Shown piece after piece: positions 22,746-30,422 of a stretch of DNA of 33,067 nt. The translations under genes and the position numbers were made by a program. This DNA comes from VGCC01 sp040381195. GTDB lineage: Bacteria > Actinomycetota > Actinomycetes > S36-B12. The number at the start of each line of letters is the position of its first letter. Positions within the stretch are counted from its first letter, which is position 1. The notes beneath the pieces are model-generated. The model saw nothing but the letters and a program-made list of their open reading frames with translations, searched no databases and was not told the origin of the DNA. The stretch spans positions 1 to 33,067 of the forward strand of contig JBEIHR010000011.1 of NCBI GenBank assembly GCA_040381195.1, written 5' to 3'.

Positions 22746-23584
22746 CCCGCGGACAGGATCTGTTCCGCCTGCTCGACCGTCGCGTTCTGATGCAACATGG
22801 CCATCAGGGCGCGGGTCATAGCGCCAGGGTTCTGGTGTTGGATGATGTTGCGGCCGTAGACGATTCCCGCCGCTCCCTGATCCAGGACGGCCTTGGTGCG
22901 CTCGAGGAGTTCGCGATCACTCACCTTGCCGCCGCCGCGGACCAGGACAGGAATTCCCGTGGCTGTGCGCACGACATGGTGGTAGTCGTTCGGATCATCG
23001 GTGGGATCCGCCTTGATGATGTCCGCGCCTAACTCCACGGCCTGACGAACCAGAGGGACGATCAGGGCGAGGTCGCCATTGACGGAGTAGCCACCGTTGG
23101 CACCCTCCTTCATGACGAGTGGTTCGACCATGAGGGGCATGCCGTAGCGATCACAGTCCTTGCGAGCCTGGAGGACGTTGGAGACGCATGCCTCGCGGAC
23201 CTCGGGGCGACCGGGGAGATCGAAGAGATTGACAACGATGCAGGCAGCGTCGAGTTGCACACCGCGCAGGGCGGGCTCGGGGATCATCAGGCTGTACATG
23301 TGATCAGGCAGGGGGGACCCGTACACATTCGCCACGTCGGTGCGCATGACCAGCGCGGGGCGACCCCGGCCGCCGTGCTCGTTCTGCAGGAGCCGGGCCT
23401 GCCCCTGGGTCAACTGGATCGCGTCGGGATCGGCGGCAACCAGGGTGGCCACGGCCGCGCGCAGGTCCTCGATGCCGGCCAGGAACCCCCCCTCACCGAA
23501 GAATCCGTGATCGACCGCGACGTCGAAGCAGCGTCCTGAGGTGGGGTTGAACAGGCGATTGAGCCGGGCGGCGGCGGTGGTCAC
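22742..23584 (-). CDS. DhnA/LsrF-type class I aldolase
   Basis: The 280-aa protein is a class I (Schiff-base) aldolase of the DhnA group, which includes archaeal-type fructose-bisphosphate aldolase, LsrF and sulfofructose-phosphate aldolase. Visible motifs are DVAVDHGFFGEGGF, the probable Schiff-base lysine in ADIIKADPTDDP, and the phosphate-binding VRGGGKVSD with GIVYGRNI. Which substrate it cleaves is open. The GTG at 23584 has GAGGAG 4 bases upstream and is preferred to a start at 23704. A possible -10, TAGGCT, lies at 23637-23632. It is the first gene of the aldolase-dehydrogenase-MFS-sulfatase operon. Confidence 0.88.
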   Translation of the reverse strand: MTTAAARLNRLFNPTSGRCFDVAVDHGFFGEGGFLAGIEDLRAAVATLVAADPDAIQLTQGQARLLQNEHGGRGRPALVMRTDVANVYGSPLPDHMYSLMIPEPALRGVQLDAACIVVNLFDLPGRPEVREACVSNVLQARKDCDRYGMPLMVEPLVMKEGANGGYSVNGDLALIVPLVRQAVELGADIIKADPTDDPNDYHHVVRTATGIPVLVRGGGKVSDRELLERTKAVLDQGAAGIVYGRNIIQHQNPGAMTRALMAMLHQNATVEQAEQILSAG

Positions 23585-23702
23585 GGTGCTCCTCGCAACT
23601 GTGGGACGGGCAGTCCATGATGTGGTGCTCGAGCCTATTCCGTGACCGGGGAGCGTGGGGCATGAGGTCAGTTGCCTCTTCGCATGGGAGGGCCGGTCGA
23701 CC

Positions 23703-24176
23703 ATGAACCGGGATGTTCAGCGATCCGCCGTGTACGCGGCCGAGGACCAATGGACCGCGATCCTCGACCGCGGGGGCACGGTGGATTTCTTCGGCTCGGT
23801 CCTCACCATCGTCCCGCAGCGTCGGTTCGGCGACCTGGATGCCGTGCGCACCTATGTGGAGCACGTATGCACGGGCAACGGGCTCGCCGTCCCTGAGGTG
23901 CGCGCCCACCGCGGGCACTCACGCGCGCACTATTCGAGCGCGACATCCACGATCTCCATCCCGTGGAACCTGAGCGGTCGGTCCACCGGCTGGGCGGCCC
24001 GGGAGTCCGTTGTGTTGCATGAGATCGCCCATCACTGGGCCTTCCAGTCCGCTACCACCCTGTTGCACGACACCCACTACGTCGGGGCGATGATCCGTCT
24101 GGTGGCGAGCACTCTTGGTGAGGAGGCGGCGCTCCTCCTCCGCGCCGGCTACGACGGGGTGGGTGTTCGTGGCTGA
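23703..24176 (+). CDS. Putative HExxH metallohydrolase (TIGR04338-like)
   Basis: This 157-aa protein carries the zinc metallopeptidase signature HEIAHHW from His106 in VVLHEIAHHWAF, followed by HDTHYVGAMIRL, which may supply the third ligand. The size and layout resemble the actinobacterial putative metallohydrolase family TIGR04338, which often neighbours DUF2786 proteins; this is from memory. The ATG at 23703 has GGGAGGG 10 bases upstream. The gene end overlaps the DUF2786 gene by 8 bases, so the two are coupled and probably act together. There is no signal peptide, so it should be cytosolic. Confidence 0.82.
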   Translation: MNRDVQRSAVYAAEDQWTAILDRGGTVDFFGSVLTIVPQRRFGDLDAVRTYVEHVCTGNGLAVPEVRAHRGHSRAHYSSATSTISIPWNLSGRSTGWAARESVVLHEIAHHWAFQSATTLLHDTHYVGAMIRLVASTLGEEAALLLRAGYDGVGVRG

Positions 24177-24945
24177 CATCGCCCAACGGATATCCGCACT
24201 CCTCGCGAAGGCAGATCGCACAGATAATCCCTTCGAGGCCGAGGCCTACGTCATGAAGGCGCAGGCGCTGGCGACCATCGCGAGTATTGACCTGGCGGCA
24301 GCGCGCGTTCGTGAACCCGTGCGCCAGGAGCCCGTGACGCGGACAATCACGATCGGCGAAAAGGGGAAGCGCGCGAATCAGCATTTGATCGCCCTCTTCG
24401 TCTCAGTCGCCCATGCCAACTCCGGACGCGTCGATGTGGCATCGGACTCCACGTATGTCATCTCGTACGGCATGCCCCGGGATCTTGATGTGATCGAGAT
24501 GCTCTACGCCACGCTGTCCATACAGATGGTGGGCGCGTCTACGTCCTACGTTGCGTCGGGAACGTGGCGCGGTGAGACGTACGTCGTTCGTGGTACGCGG
24601 CGAACGCGCAAGGAGTTCACCGCGCAGACGGCACGGGCGGCCTTCTACCGCGCATACGTCGACCGCATCGGGGAACGGTTGCAGGAGGCACGCGATGAAG
24701 GCATCGCGGAGAGCGATCGCGCGCATCCTGACCACGCAGGAGGTGCCCTCGTGCTGCGCGATACCGAGCGTGACGTGCGCGACTATCACCGACGGACATC
24801 CCAGGCCCGCGGACGTTGGGGTGGGTACTCCGGTGGGGCTCGACCGAGTGGATCCGCGGGAGCTGAGGGTCGCGCCGCGGCATCGCGTGCCCGATTGACC
24901 GAGCAACGCGGGATCGGTAACGCGCGGGGACGGCTCGAAGGCTGA
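24169..24945 (+). CDS. DUF2786 domain protein
   Basis: The N-terminal 45 residues, starting MADIAQRISALLAKADRTDN and running through FEAEAYVMKAQALA, match the DUF2786 pattern of a helix-rich, Lys/Ala-containing domain seen in bacterial and phage proteins of unknown role. The middle part contains a possible alpha/beta domain. The last 80 residues are rich in Arg, Gly and Asp (GRWGGYSGGARPSGSAG) and probably disordered and nucleic-acid friendly. The 258-aa frame starts at GTG 24169; GTG 24163 is also possible. It is paired with the HExxH protein just upstream. Confidence 0.82.
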   Translation: MADIAQRISALLAKADRTDNPFEAEAYVMKAQALATIASIDLAAARVREPVRQEPVTRTITIGEKGKRANQHLIALFVSVAHANSGRVDVASDSTYVISYGMPRDLDVIEMLYATLSIQMVGASTSYVASGTWRGETYVVRGTRRTRKEFTAQTARAAFYRAYVDRIGERLQEARDEGIAESDRAHPDHAGGALVLRDTERDVRDYHRRTSQARGRWGGYSGGARPSGSAGAEGRAAASRARLTEQRGIGNARGRLEG

Positions 24946-24962
24946 CGCGATCGCTGATGGCG

Positions 24963-24968
24963 TACTCT
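24963..24968 (+). promoter_or_regulatory. Candidate leaderless -10 element of the ABC exporter operon (TACTCT)
   Basis: TACTCT ends 8 bases before the GTG at 24977. A CTGACG sequence 15 bases upstream could be the -35 box. Confidence 0.5.
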
Positions 24969-24976
24969 CAGCGCCC

Positions 24977-25972
24977 GTGACAACCGACCTCGCCGTGGAA
25001 GCCCACGGCCTCGTCAAGACATTCGGTGACGTACGCGCCCTTGATGGTGTCGATCTCGTGGTGCCACGCGGAACAGTCGTCGGACTCCTCGGCCCCAACG
25101 GCTCGGGCAAGACCACCACGGTGCGCATCCTCGCCACGCTGTTGCAGGCGACAGAGGGAACGGCGAAGGTCAACGGCTTCGATGTCAAGACTCAAGCGGA
25201 CGACGTCCGTCGGTCCATCGGCCTGACCGGTCAGTACGCGGCCGTCGATGAGTTCCTCACCGGTCGCGAGAACCTGATGATGTTCGGTGGGCTCTACCAC
25301 CTGGAGAAGTCCTACGTCACCGAACGGGCTGACGAGTTGCTCGCCACCTTCGACCTCGTCGACGCTGCGGATCGTCCCGCCAAGACCTACTCGGGGGGTA
25401 TGCGGCGCCGGCTCGATCTCGCGGCGAGCCTGATCGCGAAGCCGGGCATCCTGTTCCTCGACGAACCCACCACGGGGCTCGACCCCCGCTCCCGCATCGG
25501 ACTATGGAATGTGATCAAGGCGCTCCTCGCGGAAGGCACCACGGTCCTGCTCACCACGCAATACCTCGATGAAGCAGATCAACTCGCCGACGACATCGTC
25601 GTCCTGGATCGCGGCAAAGTGATCGCGCACGGGACGTCGAGTGCACTCAAGGACGAGATTGGCGGCGATCGCCTCGAGGTTCGCATCGCCCGCCCGGATC
25701 AGACGGCTCACACAGTGGCTGCATTGGCGCCCCTCGCAACGGGCGAAATCGTGACCCAGGACGGTCTGATCAGTGCACCGATTACGGGTGGCTCCACCAC
25801 GCTCATCGAGGCGGTGCGCGCTCTCGATGCGCAGAGCATCGTGGTCGAGGACATTGCACTGCGACGGCCCACATTGGACGACGTTTTCCTGAGCCTGACG
25901 GGACACTCCGCGGAGGATGACGCTCCTGCGCCTGCGCGCAGGAGTCGTCGAAGGGGACCGGTGCGTCGATGA
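24977..25972 (+). CDS. DrrA-type ABC exporter ATP-binding protein
   Basis: The 331-aa ATPase energises an ABC-2-type exporter. It has Walker A GPNGSGKTT, the signature YSGGM, Walker B ILFLDEPTTGLD and the H-loop region TTQYLDEADQLAD. After the ATPase come a DrrA-like C-terminal region and a basic tail (RRSRRRGPVRR). Daunorubicin-resistance (DrrA) relatives export drugs or lipids; the cargo here is unknown. The GTG start has a leaderless-type promoter, and the stop overlaps the permease ATG (ATGA). Confidence 0.95.
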   Translation: MTTDLAVEAHGLVKTFGDVRALDGVDLVVPRGTVVGLLGPNGSGKTTTVRILATLLQATEGTAKVNGFDVKTQADDVRRSIGLTGQYAAVDEFLTGRENLMMFGGLYHLEKSYVTERADELLATFDLVDAADRPAKTYSGGMRRRLDLAASLIAKPGILFLDEPTTGLDPRSRIGLWNVIKALLAEGTTVLLTTQYLDEADQLADDIVVLDRGKVIAHGTSSALKDEIGGDRLEVRIARPDQTAHTVAALAPLATGEIVTQDGLISAPITGGSTTLIEAVRALDAQSIVVEDIALRRPTLDDVFLSLTGHSAEDDAPAPARRSRRRGPVRR

Positions 25973-26814
25973 GTGCTGTGTATGCGAAGCGACCAGCCCT
26001 CGGCTGGACCGTCCACGACTCCATCATCATCACCCGCACGACGATCCTGGCGAGCTTCCGCATCCCGGAAGCGCTGTTCTTCCAACTGATCCAGCCGGTG
26101 ATCTTTGTCATCCTCTTCGCGTACGTCTTCGGCGGTGCGATCCCGATCCCCGGTGCGGATCCGACCTCGGCGCCGGATGCCAGCACCTACCGGCAGTACC
26201 TGATGCCGGGCATCTTCGGACAGACCGTCGCGTTCGCGGCCGCGGCGAGCACAGTGGGACTCGCCGAGGCCATGCAGCGCGGCATTATCGATCGCTACCG
26301 AGCGCTGCCGATGAGTCAACCAGCGGCACTCATCGGCAACACCATCGCCAATGCCCTGCGCCAGATCCTGACGCTCACCGTGCTGAGTATCACGGGTCTC
26401 ATCGTGGGATGGCGCATCAACGATGGCATCTGGAACGCGATCCTCGCCTACCTGCTTCTCTTGCTCTTCGCGTACACCGTCACCTGGGTGGGCGCCTTCG
26501 TCGGGCTCTCGGTACGCAACAGCGAGACGGCGAGTACAGCCGGACTGATCTGGATCTTCCCTCTGACGTTCCTGTCGAACGCGTTCGTGCCGATTACCGC
26601 GCTCCCGACCTGGCTGCAGTACTTCGCCGCCTACAACCCGGTCTCGAGTCTCGTCCTGGCGTGCCGCGAGTTGTTCGGCAACCCGATCGGAGATCAGCCC
26701 GACTTCTGGTCGCTTCAGCATCCGATCGAGTACACGATCATCTCCTGTGCTGTCGTGATCGCGATCTTCGCGCCACTCGCGGTGCGAAAGTTCCGCACCG
26801 CCGCCAGTCGCTAA
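25969..26814 (+). CDS. DrrB-type ABC-2 exporter permease
   Basis: The 281-aa membrane protein has about six helices and the ABC-2 permease layout, including a cytosolic N-terminus, LIQPVIFVILFAYVFGGAI as first helix, and a conserved centre PLTFLSNAFVPITALPTWLQ followed by NPVSSLVLACRELF, typical of DrrB proteins. It pairs with the ATPase encoded just upstream. The TAA stop overlaps the greA stop on the other strand by 4 bases (CTAA). Confidence 0.94.
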   Translation: MSAVYAKRPALGWTVHDSIIITRTTILASFRIPEALFFQLIQPVIFVILFAYVFGGAIPIPGADPTSAPDASTYRQYLMPGIFGQTVAFAAAASTVGLAEAMQRGIIDRYRALPMSQPAALIGNTIANALRQILTLTVLSITGLIVGWRINDGIWNAILAYLLLLLFAYTVTWVGAFVGLSVRNSETASTAGLIWIFPLTFLSNAFVPITALPTWLQYFAAYNPVSSLVLACRELFGNPIGDQPDFWSLQHPIEYTIISCAVVIAIFAPLAVRKFRTAASR

Positions 26815-27296
26815 CCGGCGTAGGCCTCCACCGAGACGATCTCCACCGTCATCGTCTTCCCGTTGGCCAGCGTGTACTCCGCGCTTTCGCCCACCCGCCT
26901 GCCGAGCACCGCAGCACCGAGCGGTGACGTAGGGGAGTAGACCTCAAGGGAGGCATGAGCGGCCTCCTCGCGTGAACCGAGCAGGAACGTCTCCACGTCG
27001 TCGAACGCGGTGAAGCGCACGGTGACGACCTTGCCGTGGGCCACCTCGTCGTCGGCGGAGTCCGGTACGCCGACCTTCGAATGTTCGATCAGGTGCTTGA
27101 GCTGACGGATGCGGGCCTCGTTCTTGCCCTGCTCCTCCTTGGCGGCGTGGTAACCGCCGTTCTCCTTCAGGTCGCCCTCTTCCCGAGCGGCCTGGATGCG
27201 CTTGGTGATCTCCGTGCGGCGCGGGCCCTCGCGGTCGGCGAGCTCCTCCACGAGGCGGTCGTAGGCCTCCTGGGTCAGCCAGGTCACGTCGGTCAC
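26811..27296 (-). CDS. greA: Transcription elongation factor GreA
   Basis: GreA rescues backtracked RNA polymerase by stimulating transcript cleavage. The 161-aa protein has the N-terminal coiled coil (LTQEAYDRLVEELA to about residue 75, with the tip acidic pair in REEGDLKENGGYHAAKEEQG) and the C-terminal FKBP-like domain with SPLGAAVLGRRVGE. The GTG at 27296 has TATAGT 8 bases upstream, indicating a leaderless transcript. In Mycobacterium greA, a DUF4307 gene and mca are also neighbours. Confidence 0.96.
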   Translation of the reverse strand: MTDVTWLTQEAYDRLVEELADREGPRRTEITKRIQAAREEGDLKENGGYHAAKEEQGKNEARIRQLKHLIEHSKVGVPDSADDEVAHGKVVTVRFTAFDDVETFLLGSREEAAHASLEVYSPTSPLGAAVLGRRVGESAEYTLANGKTMTVEIVSVEAYAG

Positions 27297-27304
27297 GGGC
27301 GCCG

Positions 27305-27310
27305 ACTATA
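27305..27310 (-). promoter_or_regulatory. Candidate leaderless -10 element of greA (TATAGT)
   Basis: TATAGT on the minus strand ends 8 bases before the GTG at 27296, in the 40-base gap after the DUF4307 gene. Confidence 0.55.
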
Positions 27311-27336
27311 CGTAGGGAAGCGGGCGACCGCGAATC

Positions 27337-27813
27337 TCATGGAGTCCAGGGTTGTTCGGGTGGGGCGATACCGGGTGGGAATTGCGGTCCGGGGACTCGA
27401 AGTTGATCGCCCGCCGCCACACACTCCAGGACCTCGGCCGCGTAGGCGGGTGCCACGGTCCGGAGGCGGTATTCCACCAACCGATACTCCTCGCCCCCGG
27501 GGACGGGGACTTCCGCGTAGCCCAGATCGATCCGTTGCGAGTCCTGGGCGCGCACCACGCAGAGCGCATCGACTGCCACGGGAGCCCGAACCTCGAAGCT
27601 GATGTCGACGCGCTCCGGGGACGCGACCGTCCACGTCAACAGTCGGAACTGCACGCGATCGGCGGTCAGGTTCATCCAGACGAAGGTCACTCCTGTGAAG
27701 AAGCCGATGACCAGGAGACCCACCACGATGTAGCGCCCGATGGGGCGGCGGTCGAGGCCGTACCGGGCCTGCATCTCCGGGGAGAGTTGGTCCCTGCGGA
27801 ATGGGCTCGGCAT
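27337..27813 (-). CDS. DUF4307 membrane protein
   Basis: This 158-aa protein begins with a polar segment containing RYGLDRRP, the usual DUF4307 lead-in, followed by one membrane helix (about residues 28-48) and an exported beta-rich domain with VDALCVVRAQD and VLECVAAG, whose two cysteines may pair. The tail is Pro-rich. The function is unknown, but in Actinomycetota it sits between greA and mca, as here. The ATG at 27813 has TAGTCT 7 bases upstream. Only 18 bases separate it from the divergent mca start. Confidence 0.88.
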   Translation of the reverse strand: MPSPFRRDQLSPEMQARYGLDRRPIGRYIVVGLLVIGFFTGVTFVWMNLTADRVQFRLLTWTVASPERVDISFEVRAPVAVDALCVVRAQDSQRIDLGYAEVPVPGGEEYRLVEYRLRTVAPAYAAEVLECVAAGDQLRVPGPQFPPGIAPPEQPWTP

Positions 27814-27820
27814 GAATGGG

Positions 27821-27826
27821 AGACTA
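27821..27826 (-). promoter_or_regulatory. Candidate leaderless -10 element of the DUF4307 gene (TAGTCT)
   Basis: TAGTCT on the minus strand ends 7 bases before the ATG at 27813. The same 18-base gap must also hold the promoter of mca, for which no clean TANNNT box is seen. Confidence 0.45.
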
Positions 27827-27831
27827 ATCGG

Positions 27832-28716
27832 GTGAACCCCCCCCGCCTGATGGCCGTGCACGCGCATCCCGACGACGAGGCCAGCAAGGGTGCAGCGACC
27901 ACAGCCAAGTACGTCGATGAGGGCGTCGAGGTCATGGTCGTGACCTGCACGGGCGGTGAGCGCGGTGACGTGCTGAACGCCAAGGTGCAGGAGCTCGTGG
28001 ACCTCCACGGTCTGCCCACGGTCCGCCAGCAGGAGATGAAGGCCGCTGCAGAAGTCCTCGGCATCAGGCATGTGTGGCTGGGTTTCGAGGACTCCGGGTT
28101 TCCCGAGGGCGAACCGAAGCCTCCGCTGCCCGCAGGATGCTTCGCCGACCTTCCCCTGGAGCAGACCGTGCCCAGCCTGGTCGAGGTCATCCGGGAATTT
28201 CGACCGCATGTGATCACCACCTACGACGAGAACGGTGGATACCCACATCCGGATCACATCCGCACGCACGAGATCACGATGGCTGCGGTCAAGGAAGCGG
28301 CAGATCCAGAACTGCATACCGACCGCAACCCGAACGCGCACCAGGTCGCGAAGGTGTACTACAACCAGCAATTCACGAAGAAGAAGATCATGACGCTGCA
28401 TCAGGCCATACTCGATGCCGGCCTCACCTCACCATTCGAGGAGTGGATCACCAACTGGAGTGACCGCGAGGACCGGTGGCCCAAGGTGACCACGCGGGTG
28501 CATTCCGCCGATTACTTCCACATTCGCGACGCAGCACTCCTGGCCCACGCCACACAGATCGATCCGGAGGGCTTCTGGTTCGCCGTTCCTCTCGCCCTGC
28601 AGCGAAGCATCTGGCCCACGGAGGAATTCGAACTCGCGTTCACCACCCTTCCGGACACCTCTGATCCCGCCCGAGGGATCTATGAGGAGGACCTCTTCAC
28701 GGGATTGCGAGGCTGA
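27832..28716 (+). CDS. mca: Mycothiol S-conjugate amidase
   Basis: Mca cleaves mycothiol-toxin conjugates, releasing the mercapturate for export and GlcN-inositol for recycling. The 294-aa LmbE-fold protein has the zinc motif MAVHAHPDDEASKGAATT, TGGERGDVLNAKV, and YDENGGYPHPDHIRTHEI with the third zinc histidine. HADYFHIRDAAL-type residues near the C-terminus (HSADYFHIRDAALLAHATQI) favour Mca over MshB. The GTG at 27832 gives MNPPRLMAVHAHPDDE, matching family starts. It implies a mycothiol-producing actinomycete. The next gene starts one base after the stop. Confidence 0.95.
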   Translation: MNPPRLMAVHAHPDDEASKGAATTAKYVDEGVEVMVVTCTGGERGDVLNAKVQELVDLHGLPTVRQQEMKAAAEVLGIRHVWLGFEDSGFPEGEPKPPLPAGCFADLPLEQTVPSLVEVIREFRPHVITTYDENGGYPHPDHIRTHEITMAAVKEAADPELHTDRNPNAHQVAKVYYNQQFTKKKIMTLHQAILDAGLTSPFEEWITNWSDREDRWPKVTTRVHSADYFHIRDAALLAHATQIDPEGFWFAVPLALQRSIWPTEEFELAFTTLPDTSDPARGIYEEDLFTGLRG

Positions 28717-28717
28717 C

Positions 28718-28969
28718 ATGTATGGACTGGTGATTCTGGCCCGAGGTGAGGAGTCGGATCTAGCGCGGGTGATTGATGGTGCAGGACCGATCACCGGCCT
28801 GTTCGTCCTCCTTCTCGGTGTTGGCATCTTCGTGCTGTGGAAGAGCATGAACCGCCAATTGAAGAAGGTCGACACGAACCTGCCGAAGGGCCCGGAGGAC
28901 GAGCGCGAGGCCTACGACGAGGAACTCACCGAGGAAGCGGTCAAGCGAGGCGAGGATGAGCAGGGATAG
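28718..28969 (+). CDS. Small membrane protein downstream of mca
   Basis: This 83-aa protein has a polar N-terminus, one membrane helix at about residues 25-42 (ITGLFVLLLGVGIFVLW), and a charged cytosolic tail rich in Glu and Lys (KKVDTNLPKGPEDEREAYDE). I cannot name a family. Its position after mca matches the small protein gene after mca in Mycobacterium (Rv1083, from memory). It overlaps SURF1 by 14 bases and is coupled to it. Confidence 0.82.
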   Translation: MYGLVILARGEESDLARVIDGAGPITGLFVLLLGVGIFVLWKSMNRQLKKVDTNLPKGPEDEREAYDEELTEEAVKRGEDEQG

Positions 28970-29702
28970 CTCCCTGCGGACCACTGCGCTGTCCTCCCGG
29001 GGAATCCTCGCCCTGGTGGCAGCGCTCGCCGCGGCGGTGGCATGCGCCTTCCTGGGAATCTGGCAGTGGGACCGCACCGAAGACATCCTCGCCGCGGAGC
29101 GGGCTGCTGCCTCCGATCCGGTCGAGATCACCCAAGTGGTGAACGAGGACGGCACCTGGGACAACCAGAACATCGGTCGTCCTGTGATCGTCGACGGTGC
29201 ATTCACCAACGATGAGGTGCTCATCCCCAACCGTGAGTTCGACGGTCAACGGGGAACCTGGACTGTCACGCGCTTCGCCCTCGACGACGGCCGCAGCATC
29301 GCCGTCACCCGCGGATTCCTCCCCGACGGGGTCCTGAGTCCGCCAATTCTCACGTCGCCCACGCAGGTGGAGGGTGTTCTTCACCCGAACGAGGAGTTCT
29401 ACGCGGGGGCGAACCAGCCCGGTGCGATCGTGACCGTGGACGCCGCGGGTCTCGAAGATGCATGGGGCACACCGCTGATCCCGGGCTACGTCATGATGCA
29501 GGTGGTGGACCCGACGCTGCTCGCCGCGGACGCGCCGGCACCGGTGATCCTGCCTCCCACCGTGCAGGTGGGGGACGTGGCATTCCCGCTGCAGAACTTC
29601 GTCTACGCCTTGCAATGGTGGGTGTTCGGTGCCTTCGCCCTCGCCGTGTATGCGTGGTGGTTGTGGCGGGAGAGTCGGCTGGGCGTGAGCTCCGTGGAGT
29701 GA
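28956..29702 (+). CDS. SURF1-family cytochrome oxidase assembly protein
   Basis: SURF1 helps haem insertion into cytochrome c oxidase. The 248-aa protein has the family layout: an N-terminal helix (about residues 16-36) ending in the motif LGIWQWDR, an external domain with GRPVIVDGAF and VTRGFLP, and a C-terminal helix NFVYALQWWVFGAFALAVYA, the typical N-x-x-Y-A-x-Q-W-W signature. The ATG lies within the end of the preceding small gene. No oxidase subunit is in the window. Confidence 0.93.
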   Translation: MSRDSSLRTTALSSRGILALVAALAAAVACAFLGIWQWDRTEDILAAERAAASDPVEITQVVNEDGTWDNQNIGRPVIVDGAFTNDEVLIPNREFDGQRGTWTVTRFALDDGRSIAVTRGFLPDGVLSPPILTSPTQVEGVLHPNEEFYAGANQPGAIVTVDAAGLEDAWGTPLIPGYVMMQVVDPTLLAADAPAPVILPPTVQVGDVAFPLQNFVYALQWWVFGAFALAVYAWWLWRESRLGVSSVE

Positions 29703-29742
29703 AGCTGGCCTAAACGCCATTCTGCCCCCGCTTCTCAGCGAG

Positions 29743-29748
29743 TAGTCT
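29743..29748 (+). promoter_or_regulatory. Candidate -10 element of the two-component operon (TAGTCT)
   Basis: TAGTCT lies in the 84-base gap before the response regulator gene and would give a leader of about 32 bases with a GGGAG-type site before the GTG at 29787. Confidence 0.35.
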
Positions 29749-29786
29749 TCGAGCGAGTCTTGCACGGGAGTGTCGGGAGTAGCGGA

Positions 29787-30422
29787 GTGAAGCGTGTCAG
29801 GGTCCTCCTCGTTGAGGACAATTCCTTCACGCGATCCACCGTGTCTGCCTCCCTGCGGGCAGAGGACTGCGTTGTGGTCGCTGCCGTCGCGACCGCAAAG
29901 GAAGCCATGCGTGTCATCGATGAGCACGTGATTGATTGCGCCGTCATCGATCTACACCTGGGCCCCGGCCCGAGCGGGATCGACCTCGCTCACGGACTCC
30001 GACGTGCGAAGCCCGAAGTGGGCATCGTGATCCTGACCTCGTATTCGGACCCGCGACTCCTCGGCGGCTCCCAGCGTCCGCTCCCGCCACGTGCGGTATA
30101 TGCCGTCAAGAATGACATCGACTCGACGGAGGAACTTCGCGGGAAGATTGAGATGGCTATGGGATCCGTCGAACGGCCCCGGGCGGCGGTTACCAAGTAT
30201 GTGCCGTTGACCGATACCCAGATGGAGATTCTCCGGATGGTGGCGGATGGCCTGACCAATGCGGAGATCGCCCGGCGCCGGGTCGTCACGGAGCGGGCCG
30301 TGGAGACCGCGATCGCCCGAATCCTCAGCAAACTCAGCATTGATGTGGGGGAAGGCTCCAACCCGCGGGTCCTCTTGACACACGCGTATTTCTCCCTGAT
30401 CGGCGGGAGCCGTGCCGACTGA
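29787..30422 (+). CDS. NarL/LuxR-type response regulator
   Basis: The 211-aa protein has a receiver domain with the acidic pair Glu10-Asp11, the phosphorylation site Asp55 in CAVIDLHLG, Thr in VILTSYSD and Lys in YAVKND, and a LuxR-type helix-turn-helix (LTDTQMEILRMVADGLTNAE to about residue 190). It should bind DNA and control transcription when phosphorylated by the kinase encoded next. The GTG at 29787 gives MKRVRVLLVEDNSFTR; a TTG at 29760 is less likely. It overlaps the kinase gene by 11 bases. Confidence 0.94.
   Translation: MKRVRVLLVEDNSFTRSTVSASLRAEDCVVVAAVATAKEAMRVIDEHVIDCAVIDLHLGPGPSGIDLAHGLRRAKPEVGIVILTSYSDPRLLGGSQRPLPPRAVYAVKNDIDSTEELRGKIEMAMGSVERPRAAVTKYVPLTDTQMEILRMVADGLTNAEIARRRVVTERAVETAIARILSKLSIDVGEGSNPRVLLTHAYFSLIGGSRAD

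Noticed and set aside
27352..27831. 160-residue N-terminal extension of Mca
   Set aside because: It is antisense to the DUF4307 gene, and the family begins near RLMAVHAHPDDE.
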